From the NCBI GenBank assembly GCA_024500155.1, contig CM044873.1, forward strand, positions 687,001 to 751,000: a stretch of 64,000 nt of DNA, read 5' to 3'. Shown piece after piece: positions 21,462 to 31,429 of this stretch. The notes under the pieces are model-generated. The model saw only the letters and a list, made by a program, of their open reading frames with translations. It was not told the origin of the DNA and ran no database searches. Position 1 is the stretch's first letter, and every line of letters starts with the position of its first letter. This DNA is from Chenopodium formosanum. Lineage: Eukaryota > Streptophyta > Magnoliopsida > Caryophyllales > Amaranthaceae. The translations under genes and the position numbers were made by a program.

Positions 21462-22662
21462 TCATCGATCTTTTTTAAAGAACTTAAATATAATGTATAA
21501 TTGGAACATCAGGCAACAAATTGCAAATGCCACCAAGATACAAACTTGAACCCACACTTGGGATTTGAATGCTTCACAAACAGTAGAATTCCAGAGCCAT
21601 AACCATGCGATTGAAAAACAGGAGCCCAAGACAGCACCAACTATCACCTGGTTGATCGTGTGGAAATTTTGTGAGACTCGTAGCCACGACTGCACAATTA
21701 ATCCCAAAGAAACTTAGATTTGTTCACAGAAAGTATTTATAAGCTATGCCAAAATGCACAAGTTGAGCTCAATACAATAAGTCAAGTACGTGTTATGGTC
21801 CTTACAACATATGAACCAAACGCAAAAGTGACAGCAGCAAAGACCAAGGTGATTTCGTTCACCCCCTGCCACTCAAACACTGTATGCAACAGATACAACA
21901 TAAATTATAAATCTTAATAGAAGGAAGTATAAAAGAAAAAAAGCATATAAAGTTGAACAAACAATCAATATACTAAGAGTCTAAGAGATATCTAACAGAA
22001 AAATATCAAACTTTTATTCCTAAACTCGACGTAAAGAAGGGTTGTTGAAGGGAATTACTTGATAGAATGAAATACATCACATTATAAGAGATATATTGTC
22101 CATGGGACGATGGCATGCCAGGGTCCGATCTCATGTTTCCAGTCGGACGCTCTTGATTCAATATTCTTTTCAAAACAACACATAGCAATGAGTTAAGGAC
22201 GGAACCTATGGTAGCCCACACAACTTGAGCATCACGTCTCCACAAGAATACACCAACAAATATAACAAGTATCACCCATTTGCTCTGCATATCATTTGAT
22301 GCAACAACCGTGTAAGTTACTTATTAATAAAACATTAAGGATAATTACGCCCATATAAACATTTGCCAATGCATCAATGCTTTAATATTGCCCTTTTTCT
22401 CAATATCAAAACAAAATTTTATAGCTAAATCCTAAACAGTACAACATAGAGTAGTATTGCAACGTTTGCACTTTTGACAAATATTTTATTTTCAAATAAA
22501 TATGCTCACCAAACGATTGAGAGTGGATTCAAATTCAGGAGAAAGAAGAAAAGAGCGAAATTTGGAAGACCCGTAAAGTGAAACCTCATGCTCGAGAATT
22601 TTGATGTTCTTTTCAATATCCTCTGAATTTGAAGCAGGGGTTTTTATCAACTTTTCAGCCAT
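21462..22662 (-). CDS. Lipid phosphate phosphatase epsilon-like, copy 2 (no transit peptide)
   Basis: Exons: 22510-22662, 22059-22284, 21806-21879, 21462-21689. They join to 226 residues with GT-AG introns. PAP2 motifs look intact: KRILNQERP (K-x6-RP), PSSHGQ, and LRVSQNFHTINQ with the catalytic-type histidine. Four hydrophobic segments suit a small integral membrane phosphatase. The start methionine (MAEKLIKTPA) matches an internal methionine of copy 1. Upstream DNA is still similar to the copy 1 transit-peptide region but contains stops and lacks an in-frame start. The protein thus seems to lack plastid targeting, so it may act elsewhere or be a decaying duplicate. A chimeric retroelement sits 340 bp upstream. 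Confidence 0.85.
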
Positions 22663-23001
22663 TATTCTTCTTTTGTTCTTTCTTTAACTTCTATTTATGG
22701 AAACTAATATGTGTTTATGTTTCTTAAAAACCAAATCACAACAAATTTGCAAATTTAGGAGGAAGTAGAACAATGGTTTAATTTATGGATATTGTACATT
22801 AAAGTAAGTTGGTATATATAAGTAGTAGGAGTGAAAGAAATGATTTTGTTGGGTCAAAGAATTGGTCTATTAACATGGGAGAATATAGCAACAACAAAAA
22901 TGTATATTAAAAGCTTAAAATTGTTTTAATGGAAGAATAATCAATATATCTAGAAATGATTTTGTTCTTCAAAAGAAATGATTTTGTCGATTAAATGTAA
23001 A

Positions 23002-23287
23002 TGTTAGTGGACCATCTAAACCAAAAGCTTAAACTGATAGTTGAGGTCCAGGAATATGTTTTATACTCTATCACGCCCCCTCACACAAGAGCCCGTTGGG
23101 CTAGAAGTGTGGATGCAGCATGGGCCCTCCTCATACCCTGCGCTTAGTATTCCACTTGAAAGTGGGGGGTGGATGAGATTCGAACCCGTGACCTTTGTGT
23201 CACGCTGGCTCTGATACCATGTTAGTGGACCATTCCAACCAAAAGCTTAAACTGATAGTTGAGGCCTAGGAATATGTTTTATACTCA
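23002..23287 (-). mobile_element. TRIM-like miniature LTR element
   Basis: Direct repeats 23002-23073 and 23220-23287 differ at a few bases and share TTAGTGGACC, AAAAGCTTAAACTGATAGTT and GAATATGTTTTATACTC. On the minus strand the right repeat is followed directly by TGGTATCAGAGCC, a primer binding site for initiator methionine tRNA. The inner ~146 bp end in the purine tract GAGGGGGCG beside the left repeat. The right repeat lacks the last bases of the TG end, at the junction with the protease frame. The repeats carry a TATAAAA box. Confidence 0.8.
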
Positions 23288-24654
23288 AATTTTCTAACGG
23301 AAATCAAGTTTTTAATTATGTTGGGAACATAGAGGACATTATTGAGGTTGAATTGGTTGTTTGGTGAGGGGGTGGTAAGAGTGCCATAGCCATGAATAGG
23401 AATGTGTTTGTCATTGCCAACCAAAATATATTGAGGAGTGCTCAAACTAAATAATTTAGAAAAATTACCCGAATCCCGTGTGAGATGGGATGTAGCACCG
23501 GTGTCCATGTACCACCCGTTGTCGGGTTGTTGGAAGCCCATAGAGCTGTAAGCCTGTCCAAATTCAGTGGGTGTCATTGGTGGCCCATATCCGGTGTTGG
23601 CAGAAGAGGTGTAGTATGCCTGGTTTGCTGGAGGTCGTGGACCCGGACCCTAGAGGCCCCCTTGTTGCTGTTGAGGCCCACGGTATTGCTGAGGTGTGGC
23701 AGGCCCAGTGGGGTACGGACAGGGTGGTGAAGCCCACTGTCCGTGAGGTTGCTGCCAGTATGGTGGGCTGCCCCACTGAGGGGCCTGCTGATGATATTGG
23801 GCCGCATATCCAGGCCCAGAAGAGCCTTGAAAATTCTGGTTTTTGCCTCGACCACGCCCCTTGCTATTCTTCCCTCGTCCACGGCCTCGCCCACCCTGAC
23901 CACCACCACGTGGCTGTTCTGCCTGCTGCTGCTGCGGCTGACGGTTGGTCGGCGGTGGTGCGGTCTGGCCTTGAGCAACGAGAACCTGCTGCTCGTGTTG
24001 TTCCTGCTTGTTCTTGCGCGTTTCTTCCAAAAGAAACATTGACCTTGCCTTGTTGAAACTAGGGGTTGGATCAGTTTGAGAAATGATTCCGGCGACGGTG
24101 TCATATCCCCCCTTTGTGAGACCGACGATCAGTTGCATCACCATCTTTCGATCGGTGACCGGGCCATCAACATTAGCGAGTTGGTCAGCAAGAAGTTTAA
24201 TTTGTTTGCAGTAATCGGACATATTGGAAAAATTCTCTAGTCGAGTATTAGCAAATTGCTCCTCCAAATACACAGCGCGAGTATGCTTATTGTCATGAAA
24301 AATTTCAGCAAGCCGGGTCCATAATTCGAGAGCAGAGGCACTCGGTTTCATGATCGTGTGAACAAGGTCCCTGGAAATCGTTCCATATATCCATTGCTTC
24401 ACTATAGCGTCCAATCGCTTCCATACATCATCATCAATTCCTGCTGGACGAGAGATTTGATCATCAATATGATCGAGAACGTTGAAGGCAACCGCTTGAA
24501 TTTTGAATAGCTCAACCCAAGTCGCATAATGGCCTTCTTCTTGATCAAGAGTGACACTCATTAGGTTCTTGATGTTGGCAGTAAATGTCGGATGTAGTAT
24601 TGTGTGAGAGGGAGGAGGAGGAGGGGGAGGAGGTACATCATCATCACCTGCCAT
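23288..24654 (-). pseudogene. Copia gag and truncated protease
   Basis: The gag frame starts MAGDDDVPPPPPPPP and runs 334 residues. It carries a copia-type gag domain (ATWVELFKIQAVAFNVLDHI ... YLEEQFANTRLENFSNMSDY) and a C-terminal Gln/Gly/Arg-rich RNA-binding-like tail (GGRGRGRGKN). One in-frame TAG at 23650-23652 interrupts it. Beyond the stop the same frame continues into protease (WYMDTGATSHLTRDSG, then NVLYVPNIIKNLISVRKF) and stops where the TRIM-like LTR begins. Integrase, reverse transcriptase and RNase H are absent, so the element must have relied on enzymes from elsewhere. Confidence 0.88.
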
Positions 24655-24763
24655 GGAGGGAGAGGTTGGCTAAGCACGGTGGTGGCGGCGGCGAAGCACA
24701 GGATCTAAGATCGGCTAGGGTGTCGAGAAAGGAAAGAAAAGACCCTAGTAGGCTGTGATACCA

Positions 24764-24914
24764 TGTAAGATTGTGTAATTCTCCTTAAGATGGAGATGAT
24801 CCATTAACCAAAATATATAGGTGATTACAACCCAGGGTTACAATAATTACACAAAATAAATATGAGAACCTTTACACATTCTCTAGGAAGAGAACCTTTA
24901 CATATTCTCTAACA
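24764..24914 (-). repeat. 5' LTR (151 bp) of the gag-bearing element
   Basis: The plus strand runs TGTAAGATTG to CTCTAACA, a TG...CA pair. A primer site (minus TGGTATCACAGCC) follows its inner end at 24751-24763. No second copy of this LTR occurs on the left side of the insertion. Confidence 0.82.
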
Positions 24915-25383
24915 GTAAACCCATTTTAAATACACAGTAATTAGTTGATCATTTCTTAGAAGACTATTGATTATTGAACATGGAGGAGGAGGATTATAAT
25001 AATCATCAAGTTAAAACATGGTGGTTAATATTTAATTGTTGTACTTTAGTTGATTTCTTAGAAGACTATTCAAAATGGAGCATGATTATAATAATCATCA
25101 AGTTCGAATATGGTGGTTATTACTTATATTGTTGTGCTATGGAGTATAAGTGTATAACTCTATCAACTACGAAATAAGTTTTTTTTTTTTTTTTTTTTTC
25201 TTTTTTTTCTTCTGATCCATTAAACATCTTTTGCGATCAATATTTTAAATCAGCTAGTGTACTTCACTAGATGTGCAACAATTTTATAGAATGTACACAA
25301 AGCATCAATCTTTTAATACGGGCCTAAACCTCATCGGCAAGCTAGCGATGTTATATTACACCTACACCCATATTTGGGAGCTA
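24915..25383. other. Displaced upstream flank of phosphatase copy 2, with local duplication
   Basis: Homologous to upstream flanks of copies 1 and 3. A segment of about 100 bp (24944-25048) is repeated in tandem from 25049 to about 25141, sharing TTTCTTAGAAGACTATT and ATTATAATAATCATCAAGTT. A T-rich tract follows at 25180-25208. No gene is visible. Confidence 0.65.
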
Positions 25384-25641
25384 CTCTCTCCGTCCCTATT
25401 ATTTTTTCCTCATTACTAATATTTTGGCCAAATTTTTATATATTTGACCATGAAATTTCGTTAATATAGAGATGATATAGTCATGTGAGGTCTTGTTGGA
25501 TTTTCTCATATTGTAAATTAATTAACATTTAATTTTTTATAATTTTTACACGTATGAATGAAAATGGAGATCTGATCTATACTTTTTAAATGCATCTTGG
25601 AGATGGTGAAGAGTCAAATGGTGAAAAAAATAAAGAAGGAG
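25384..25641. mobile_element. Degenerate Stowaway-like MITE
   Basis: Left end CTCTCTCCGTCCCTATT and right end (reverse complement) CTCCTTCTTTATTTTTTTC are partly inverted, and both sides abut TA. The 258-bp interior has no frame. An AGCTGATAG-rich segment from 25642 to 25780 resembles the MITE at 29298. Confidence 0.5.
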
Positions 25642-26032
25642 TAGCTGATAGTGTTAGCTGATTATGTTAGCGAGTTTAACTAATCGATCGATGATGTTAG
25701 TTAGTTTGATAAGTTGACTGTGTAAAATTGTTTAGTAAATAACTATTAATTGTGTTGTTTTAGTGTATGGAGTATGTAGTAGTAGCTAAAAACCAAAATG
25801 TCAAAAAGCCAATTTCTAAAAGTTCCTAATTCTTATTACGAGATTTATCAAAACGAACATCTATTAACTTCGTGGATGTCTTCAGATTGTAACCATAGAG
25901 ACGGAGGGGCATAAAATTGATTAATTTCATAAACTTCAATGCATCATGCATGTGTACGAGGGAAAAGGTATCATGTTGATTATCTATTAACTTCATTCCT
26001 TTATTACAATTATAAACATTTAGGGGGTGTTT

Positions 26033-26309
26033 GGTATGGCATTTTTCAATCAAAGAAACGGATTCATGTAACAGTTGTTGTTACTTGCTGTTTGGTTTGT
26101 GAGGTGGGGAAACAATTCGTTTCCGCTCAAACACCCAAGGAAACACCCAAGGAAACAATTACCGTTTCCAACAAAGCTAGCTGTCCTACTTCAATAAATA
26201 AATAATAATAATACCAAATAATAAATAAAAGTAACACTTTTGATTACCGTTTCCCCTTCTTATCAAAATCCTTTCCATTCCATTTCCATATTTCTTACCA
26301 AACACCCCC
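26033..26309. mobile_element. Tourist-like MITE (277 bp)
   Basis: Terminal inverted repeats GGGGGTGTTTGGTA (left) and TACCAAACACCCCC (right; one base intervenes) are flanked by TTA on both sides, the target duplication of the PIF/Harbinger group. Non-coding. Confidence 0.8.
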
Positions 26310-26483
26310 TTAGTTTTGAGGAAAAAATTATTCTCATTGACACTAATTTTGTGGTGTTTACAATTATTGATATCAACTTGTATCACTTGTTGAGTTGACA
26401 CCAACTTTTCAATTTACACTAGTTAAAACAATGCCTCATGCTGTAAAATTTACATGAATGTCATCAGTTATTTTCAAATACTA

Positions 26484-27872
26484 TCATTGATCTTTTCTAA
26501 ACCACTTAACTGACTTAATTATAACGTATAATTGAATCGCCAAGCAACACATAGCAAATGCCACCAAGATGGAAACTTGAACCCACAAATTGGAATTGAA
26601 TGCTTCCGAAACAATAGCATTCCAGGACCATAACCATGCAATCGAAAAGCAGGAACCGAAGACAGCACCTACTATCACCTGGTTCATCGTGTGGAATTTC
26701 TGTGAGACTCGTAGCCACGACTGCACAATTAATCCAAAAAAAGAAACTAAGATTATTCTGTCACGGAAGAAGTATTATTTATAAGCCAAAATGCACATTT
26801 AAACAAAAGTCCAAGTACTCATAGCCATAGGCGTTATAGTCCTTAGTCCTTAGTCCTTACCAGATATGAACCAATGGCTAGGATAACAACAGCAACGATC
26901 ATGGTTATTTCATTTACCCCAAGCCACTGAAACGCTGCAGGAGATATAGCACATTAATTGATGATCAGTCAATAAGAGATAAAGAAACAGCAGCTTATAT
27001 ACTAAGAGATGTATTGGCTATGGCTTATTTTTGTAATTTTTACTAATAAGCTCAAGACATAAAGAAGGTTGAAGGGAATTACTTGAGAGAATGAAATAGA
27101 TGACAGCATAAAAGATGTATTGGCCATGGCAGGACGGCATGCCAGGGTCCGATTTCGTGTTCCCAATCGGACGGTCTTGATTCAAGATTCTTTTTAAAGC
27201 AATACACAGCAAAGAGTTGACAACAGAACCAATGGTAACCCAAGCGGCTTCAGCATCACGTCTCCAAATGAATACAACAGCAAATATTACAGTAATCGCC
27301 CATTTACTCTGCATATCAGTCATACATACAACAATTATGTAAGTTACTTATCAATATAAAAACGACATTGCATGTATTCATATCAATTTTAACCAATATT
27401 AATGCACTATCAAAGCAAAATCATACTTGTATAACTACACAACATAGAGTAAAATATGTCGTCCCTCAAATATGCATGGCAATATTTTAGAATCTTTATA
27501 GTTAACTAATTAATCAATGATATCTGAAGTTTAAATTGTGTTTTAGGAAAGTGTATGTAATTCTCTAGTGTTGCACGAAAGAGATTTTAATCATGTTATT
27601 ATGACATTATTTAATAATTTATGCATGGATTATGACTTCAACCCAAATATTGATTGAAATTACTAAATTATTGAACTTAACTAGATAGGAAAATTAACAA
27701 AAACAGAAAAAATGCTCACCAATCGATTGAGAGTGGATTCAAATTCAGGAGAGAAAAGAAAAGAGTGAAATTTGGAAGAGGCATCCAATGAAACCTCATG
27801 CTCAAGAACATTGATGTTTTTTTCAACATGCTCGAACTTTAAAGTAGGAATTTCTACGAACTTTTCACCCAT
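26484..27872 (-). CDS. Lipid phosphate phosphatase epsilon-like, copy 3 (no transit peptide)
   Basis: Exons: 27720-27872, 27083-27308, 26861-26934, 26484-26720. They join to 229 residues. Exons 2 and 3 are exactly as long as in copies 1 and 2 (226 and 74 bp). Motif 1 KRILNQDRP and motif 3 LRVSQKFHTMNQ are intact. Motif 2 reads PSCHGQ, a Ser-to-Cys change beside the catalytic histidine. The start (MGEKFVEIPT) matches an internal methionine of copy 1. The upstream DNA is alignable with the copy 1 transit-peptide region but has no usable start, so plastid targeting seems lost. The expected role is phosphatidate dephosphorylation in a membrane. Expression is uncertain, as its upstream region was disrupted by a MULE. 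Confidence 0.85.
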
Positions 27873-28279
27873 TATTCTTTTTTTATTTTTATTTTTATGT
27901 GTTTATGTTTCTCAGAAGAAAATCACAAGAAAGTAGCAATTTCGAGGAAGAAGAAGAAGAAGAAGTACAATGATGGATGGAAATGAAACAAGAAGGTAAG
28001 TTAGTATAAATAGTAGTGGTTGTGAAAGGATTAAATTGTGTGGGTCAAAGGATTGGTCGTCGAAAATGGAGAATTTAGCAACAAAAAAATGTGTTCAAAG
28101 CTTAAAATTGTTTTTATATGAAGAAGGATAATTCAATAATTAGGAATAATTGAGTTGCTAAATGTAGAACCCTATTTTTAAAAATTTAGTTTATTTCTTG
28201 GAAGGTGATTATTGAAATTATTGGAGAAGGATGATTAAAAATAATCAAGAAGTTCGAACATGCATGGTGGTTATTTAAT
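27873..28279. other. Upstream region of phosphatase copy 3
   Basis: It contains the decayed remains of the transit-peptide coding region (about 27873-27990, with a GAA-rich tract) and the flank shared with copies 1 and 2. Bases 28160-28183 are the uninterrupted counterpart of the chimeric retroelement site in copy 2. Confidence 0.7.
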
Positions 28280-29242
28280 GGGAAATTCTCAATGATAACC
28301 CTCTACTTTTGCTTATTTCCAATGGAAACCAACTTTTTTTTCGATTATCTTTGGAAGCCATATACTTTTAAAAATTCTCAACCATAACCTTACTAATGTT
28401 TTCTCCGTTAAATCTAACTTATTACTCAACTAGAGTTAAGTATTTCAAATAAAAAAATAAAAAACACTTAATCATGGTTAGTTTTTTAAAAATTAAAAAA
28501 ATAAAAACAAAACCACCCCTTCTAACACCAGCCCAACCGCCATCTTCCCCTCCCCTTCCACTGCCGACGGCCGGCGCTTAGCCAAGCCTTTCCGGCCGAC
28601 ACTCAGGCCTTCCCTATGCGTCGATTTACTCATCTACCTTGTCACCCAAGCGGCCCAACCCCCACTCATCCCCTTTTCCGCCCCCATCCCCTTCGATTTC
28701 CCCCGCCCTTGAACTCATCCCTCCCCTTTCCTACCACCTCAAAACGACCCCTTCCACCCACCACGAGTCGCGTGCCCCCAATCCTAATTAATCCCTACCT
28801 TTAAACCACCCTTAACCCTAAAACGCGAGCCTGTGCTGGTTTCAGGTGGGAAATTAGGGTTGTGGGGGGGCGGCTCGTAGTGAGGAAGGGGAGGTTTTTG
28901 AGGTATTTTCGGTGGGGGAAGCCTTTGCGACGGTGGGCAAGGCAAGACCAGGTGCTCCAATCAGTTTTGGCTAGCTTGCGATCCTAGTTGCGGCAATGAA
29001 GAAGACCAACAATGGAGGATTGGGAGGGAAGGGGGAGAGGATGGCTGGTGAAGTGTGTTATTTTTTTTAAAGTTAACCTTGGTTTACAATATAGTTAGTT
29101 TTAACAGAATTTTAACGGAAAAACATTATTAAGGTTACGGTTGAGAAAATTTAAAAGTATATGGCTACCAAAGATAATTGAAAAAAAAGTTGGTCACCAT
29201 TGAAAATTAGCAAAAGTAGAGGGCTACCATTGAGAATTTCCC
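28280..29242. mobile_element. Non-autonomous MULE, 9-bp duplication
   Basis: Long terminal inverted repeats of about 165 bp start GGGAAATTCTCAATG at both ends and stay similar past CATATACTTTTAAA. The 9-bp direct repeat TTATTTAAT lies at 28271-28279 and 29243-29251, the hallmark of Mutator-like elements. There is no transposase. The middle (about 28505-29040) is much richer in G and C than the surroundings, as in MULEs that have captured host DNA, but I cannot identify a source gene. Confidence 0.85.
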
Positions 29243-29297
29243 TTATTTAATTAATTGTTGTAGTATGGAAGTATGAACGTATGTTGCATAACATTTT

Positions 29298-29723
29298 GGC
29301 CCTGTTTGGGAGAAAGCTGAAAGCTGAAGCTAATTGAGTTAGCTGATTTTGACTAGCTGATTTTATTAACTGATTTGACTAACTTATTGTATTAACTGAT
29401 TTTATAAAAGTGTTTGGTAAATAGCTGATAGCTTAAAGGTGATTGAGTATGTGAAATGACCAATAAGCTAATTGTGGGGTAGGTAGTTTAGATAGGATTT
29501 TAAATTAAATGAGGTTATAAGTGTCATTTCACAATAATTAATGAATAAGCTAATTGAAAAAGCTCCTAAAATGAGCTTTTTCAAAAAGAGCTTATTTAGT
29601 GGAATAAGCTCTTTCAATAAGCTTACTACCAAACACTTGTATTAGCTTGTTTGACTAGTCAATCAGCTAAAGTTAGTCAAATAAGCTAATTTACCCCCAA
29701 TAAGCTTACTACCAAACATGGCC
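29298..29723. mobile_element. MITE with GGCC(C/A)TGTTTGG ends (426 bp)
   Basis: Left end GGCCCTGTTTGG and right end CCAAACATGGCC are inverted with one mismatch, and TTT flanks both sides. The interior is rich in AGCTGA words and partly palindromic. Family either PIF/Harbinger or hAT; the 3-bp repeat favours the former. Confidence 0.65.
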
Positions 29724-29862
29724 TTTATATTTGAGAATTGTGAGCTTGTATGTAATATAATTTAAGTGTGTAATTCTTTTTATTTTATTTTATTTTTGAC
29801 ACAATTTAAGTGTGTAATTCTATCAACTAAGATTCTTGAACCCCAAAAAATTAAAAAAAAAA

Positions 29863-29863
<1 letters not shown>

Positions 29864-29911
<48 letters not shown>
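29864..29911. repeat. (AAT)n microsatellite
   Basis: About 16 perfect AAT units, followed by a second short AAT tract at about 29938-29955. Confidence 0.95.
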
Positions 29912-29912
<1 letters not shown>

Positions 29913-30228
29913 TTTTCAAAAAAAAAATAAAAAAATAAATAATAATAATAATAATATAAAAAATCAAACTTATCTATCAACGTTTTTTGTAATTTTTAAA
30001 AATTGCTAATAATCCATTCAACATTTTCTGCGATCATTAATTTTAAATAGACTAGTGTAGTTTATAGTGTAGAAGACTAGCTAGAAGTGCAATTTTTGTA
30101 TCATGACTATAGAATGTGCAATCCACGGGACCACGAGTACATTAATGTACATATTTTAATCCTGTCTCGTAAAAAAAAATGTGTGTATTTTATTCGTTGA
30201 CATTCTTCACAGTAGGGATAGATGAGGG

Positions 30229-30233
<5 letters not shown>

Positions 30234-30310
<77 letters not shown>
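30234..30310. repeat. (ATT)n microsatellite
   Basis: About 25 ATT units. This is the reverse complement of the AAT tract 320 bases to the left. Confidence 0.95.
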
Positions 30311-30798
30311 TATTTATTATTTTTTTTTTACACAAATGGATAGATGAGTTAATTTGCTGTTGGTTGATTTCAAATGCAATTTATATCAACGTAATTACGA
30401 AGTATATGTTTTTTAAAATAAATAAATAAAAAAAAAACGTATAGAGTGTTGTAAATACAACAATTTTAGATGAGATTCATTCTCATGTTTTGGTTACCCC
30501 TCTAAACTGGTCAAACTTGATAATTACAATCCAAAACTGCTAAAGGTCGCAAGTTGCGACAAAAAGTATGCTTCATAATTCTACTTGGAAGATGTGGCGT
30601 GTATTATAATGAAGGATGAGGTGGTGAGTAGTCGAATGAGAAAGAATAAACATTTAATACTCTGTATTAAAAAATTAATACTTTTATCAAATGTCTCCGA
30701 ACCCGCTTGTAAAAGAAAAATCTCCTACAACATTGAACGAATTTCCCTTGTAATACTAACTGAGTAATCCCTATAACACTGACGAAGTAATCTTTATA
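30311..30798. other. Intergenic DNA
   Basis: AT-rich, with no gene or element end that I can support. Confidence 0.5.
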
Positions 30799-31127
30799 CT
30801 CCCTTCATTTTTTTTAAGTGTTACAGTTTGACCGGCACATAGTTTTAGGCAATTTAATTGACTTAAATAAAATAAGAGGTAAGTGGAGTAGTGAAAGTTT
30901 TATAAAATTGTAACAGAAATATAGTGGGGTTAATAGTTTATTAAAAATAATGAATGTGAGAAGAAAGATATAATAAAAAAAAATAGTAGTAAGTTTGGGT
31001 GAGGACCATGAAAGGAGAGAGATATAATATTTTAATTTAGCTTTTTTGCCAAAAAAAAAGAAGTGTAACACGTATTAAAATATGGCCGAGGTTGGCAAGT
31101 ATAACACTTATTAAAACACGGAGGGAG
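30799..31127. mobile_element. Stowaway MITE (329 bp)
   Basis: Left end CTCCCTTCATTTTTTTTAAG and right end AATAAGTG...-type inverted partner (plus strand ...AACACGGAGGGAG) are each bordered by TA. Both ends also share the word GTGTTA or its complement. Non-coding. Confidence 0.75.
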
Positions 31128-31429
31128 TAACATTGACAAAGTAACCCCTATGATGGCACAGTGTGCTAATAAAATAGTGTTGAATCCTCAAACTAATCCC
31201 TTAGTAAGAAGTGATTAACAACTGCTCTTGAATCTGTCTGCAACAATCACAAATACAAATTACTGAACTCACATTCAAACTACACAGTTTTCTTAGGAAT
31301 TACTTGTGTATATAGTATCACTCCCTTGGACGAACGAAAATTCATCTCTAAGGAAGGAACACTCTTGAACAAAATCCACTCTCTCAGTCTGCATTAGATG
31401 AAACAACTATTTTTTCACAGGCCAATGGA

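Larger units (their letters stand above)
23002..24914 (-). mobile_element. Chimeric LTR retroelement with two unrelated LTRs, GTAAA duplication
   Basis: Flanking GTAAA occurs at 22997-23001 and 24915-24919. The right side is a 151-bp LTR with primer site, gag and part of protease. The left side is a miniature (TRIM-like) element with 72/68-bp direct repeats. The protease frame breaks exactly at the miniature LTR (about 23287). The paralogous flanks of copy 1 (20826-20845) and copy 3 (28160-28183) lack the whole 1.9-kb block and keep the sequence on both sides continuous, so these outer ends behave as one insertion. Confidence 0.75.

Noticed and set aside
23100..23220. GGTTCGAATC and TGGTATCAGAGCC suggesting a tRNA gene or SINE
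   Set aside because: No cloverleaf can be drawn. The second word is a primer binding site beside a direct repeat, so a TRIM-like element explains it better.
23571..24056. Plus-strand frames opposite the copia gag
   Set aside because: They are antisense shadows of the Gln/Gly/Pro-rich gag tail, which has recognisable retroelement features.
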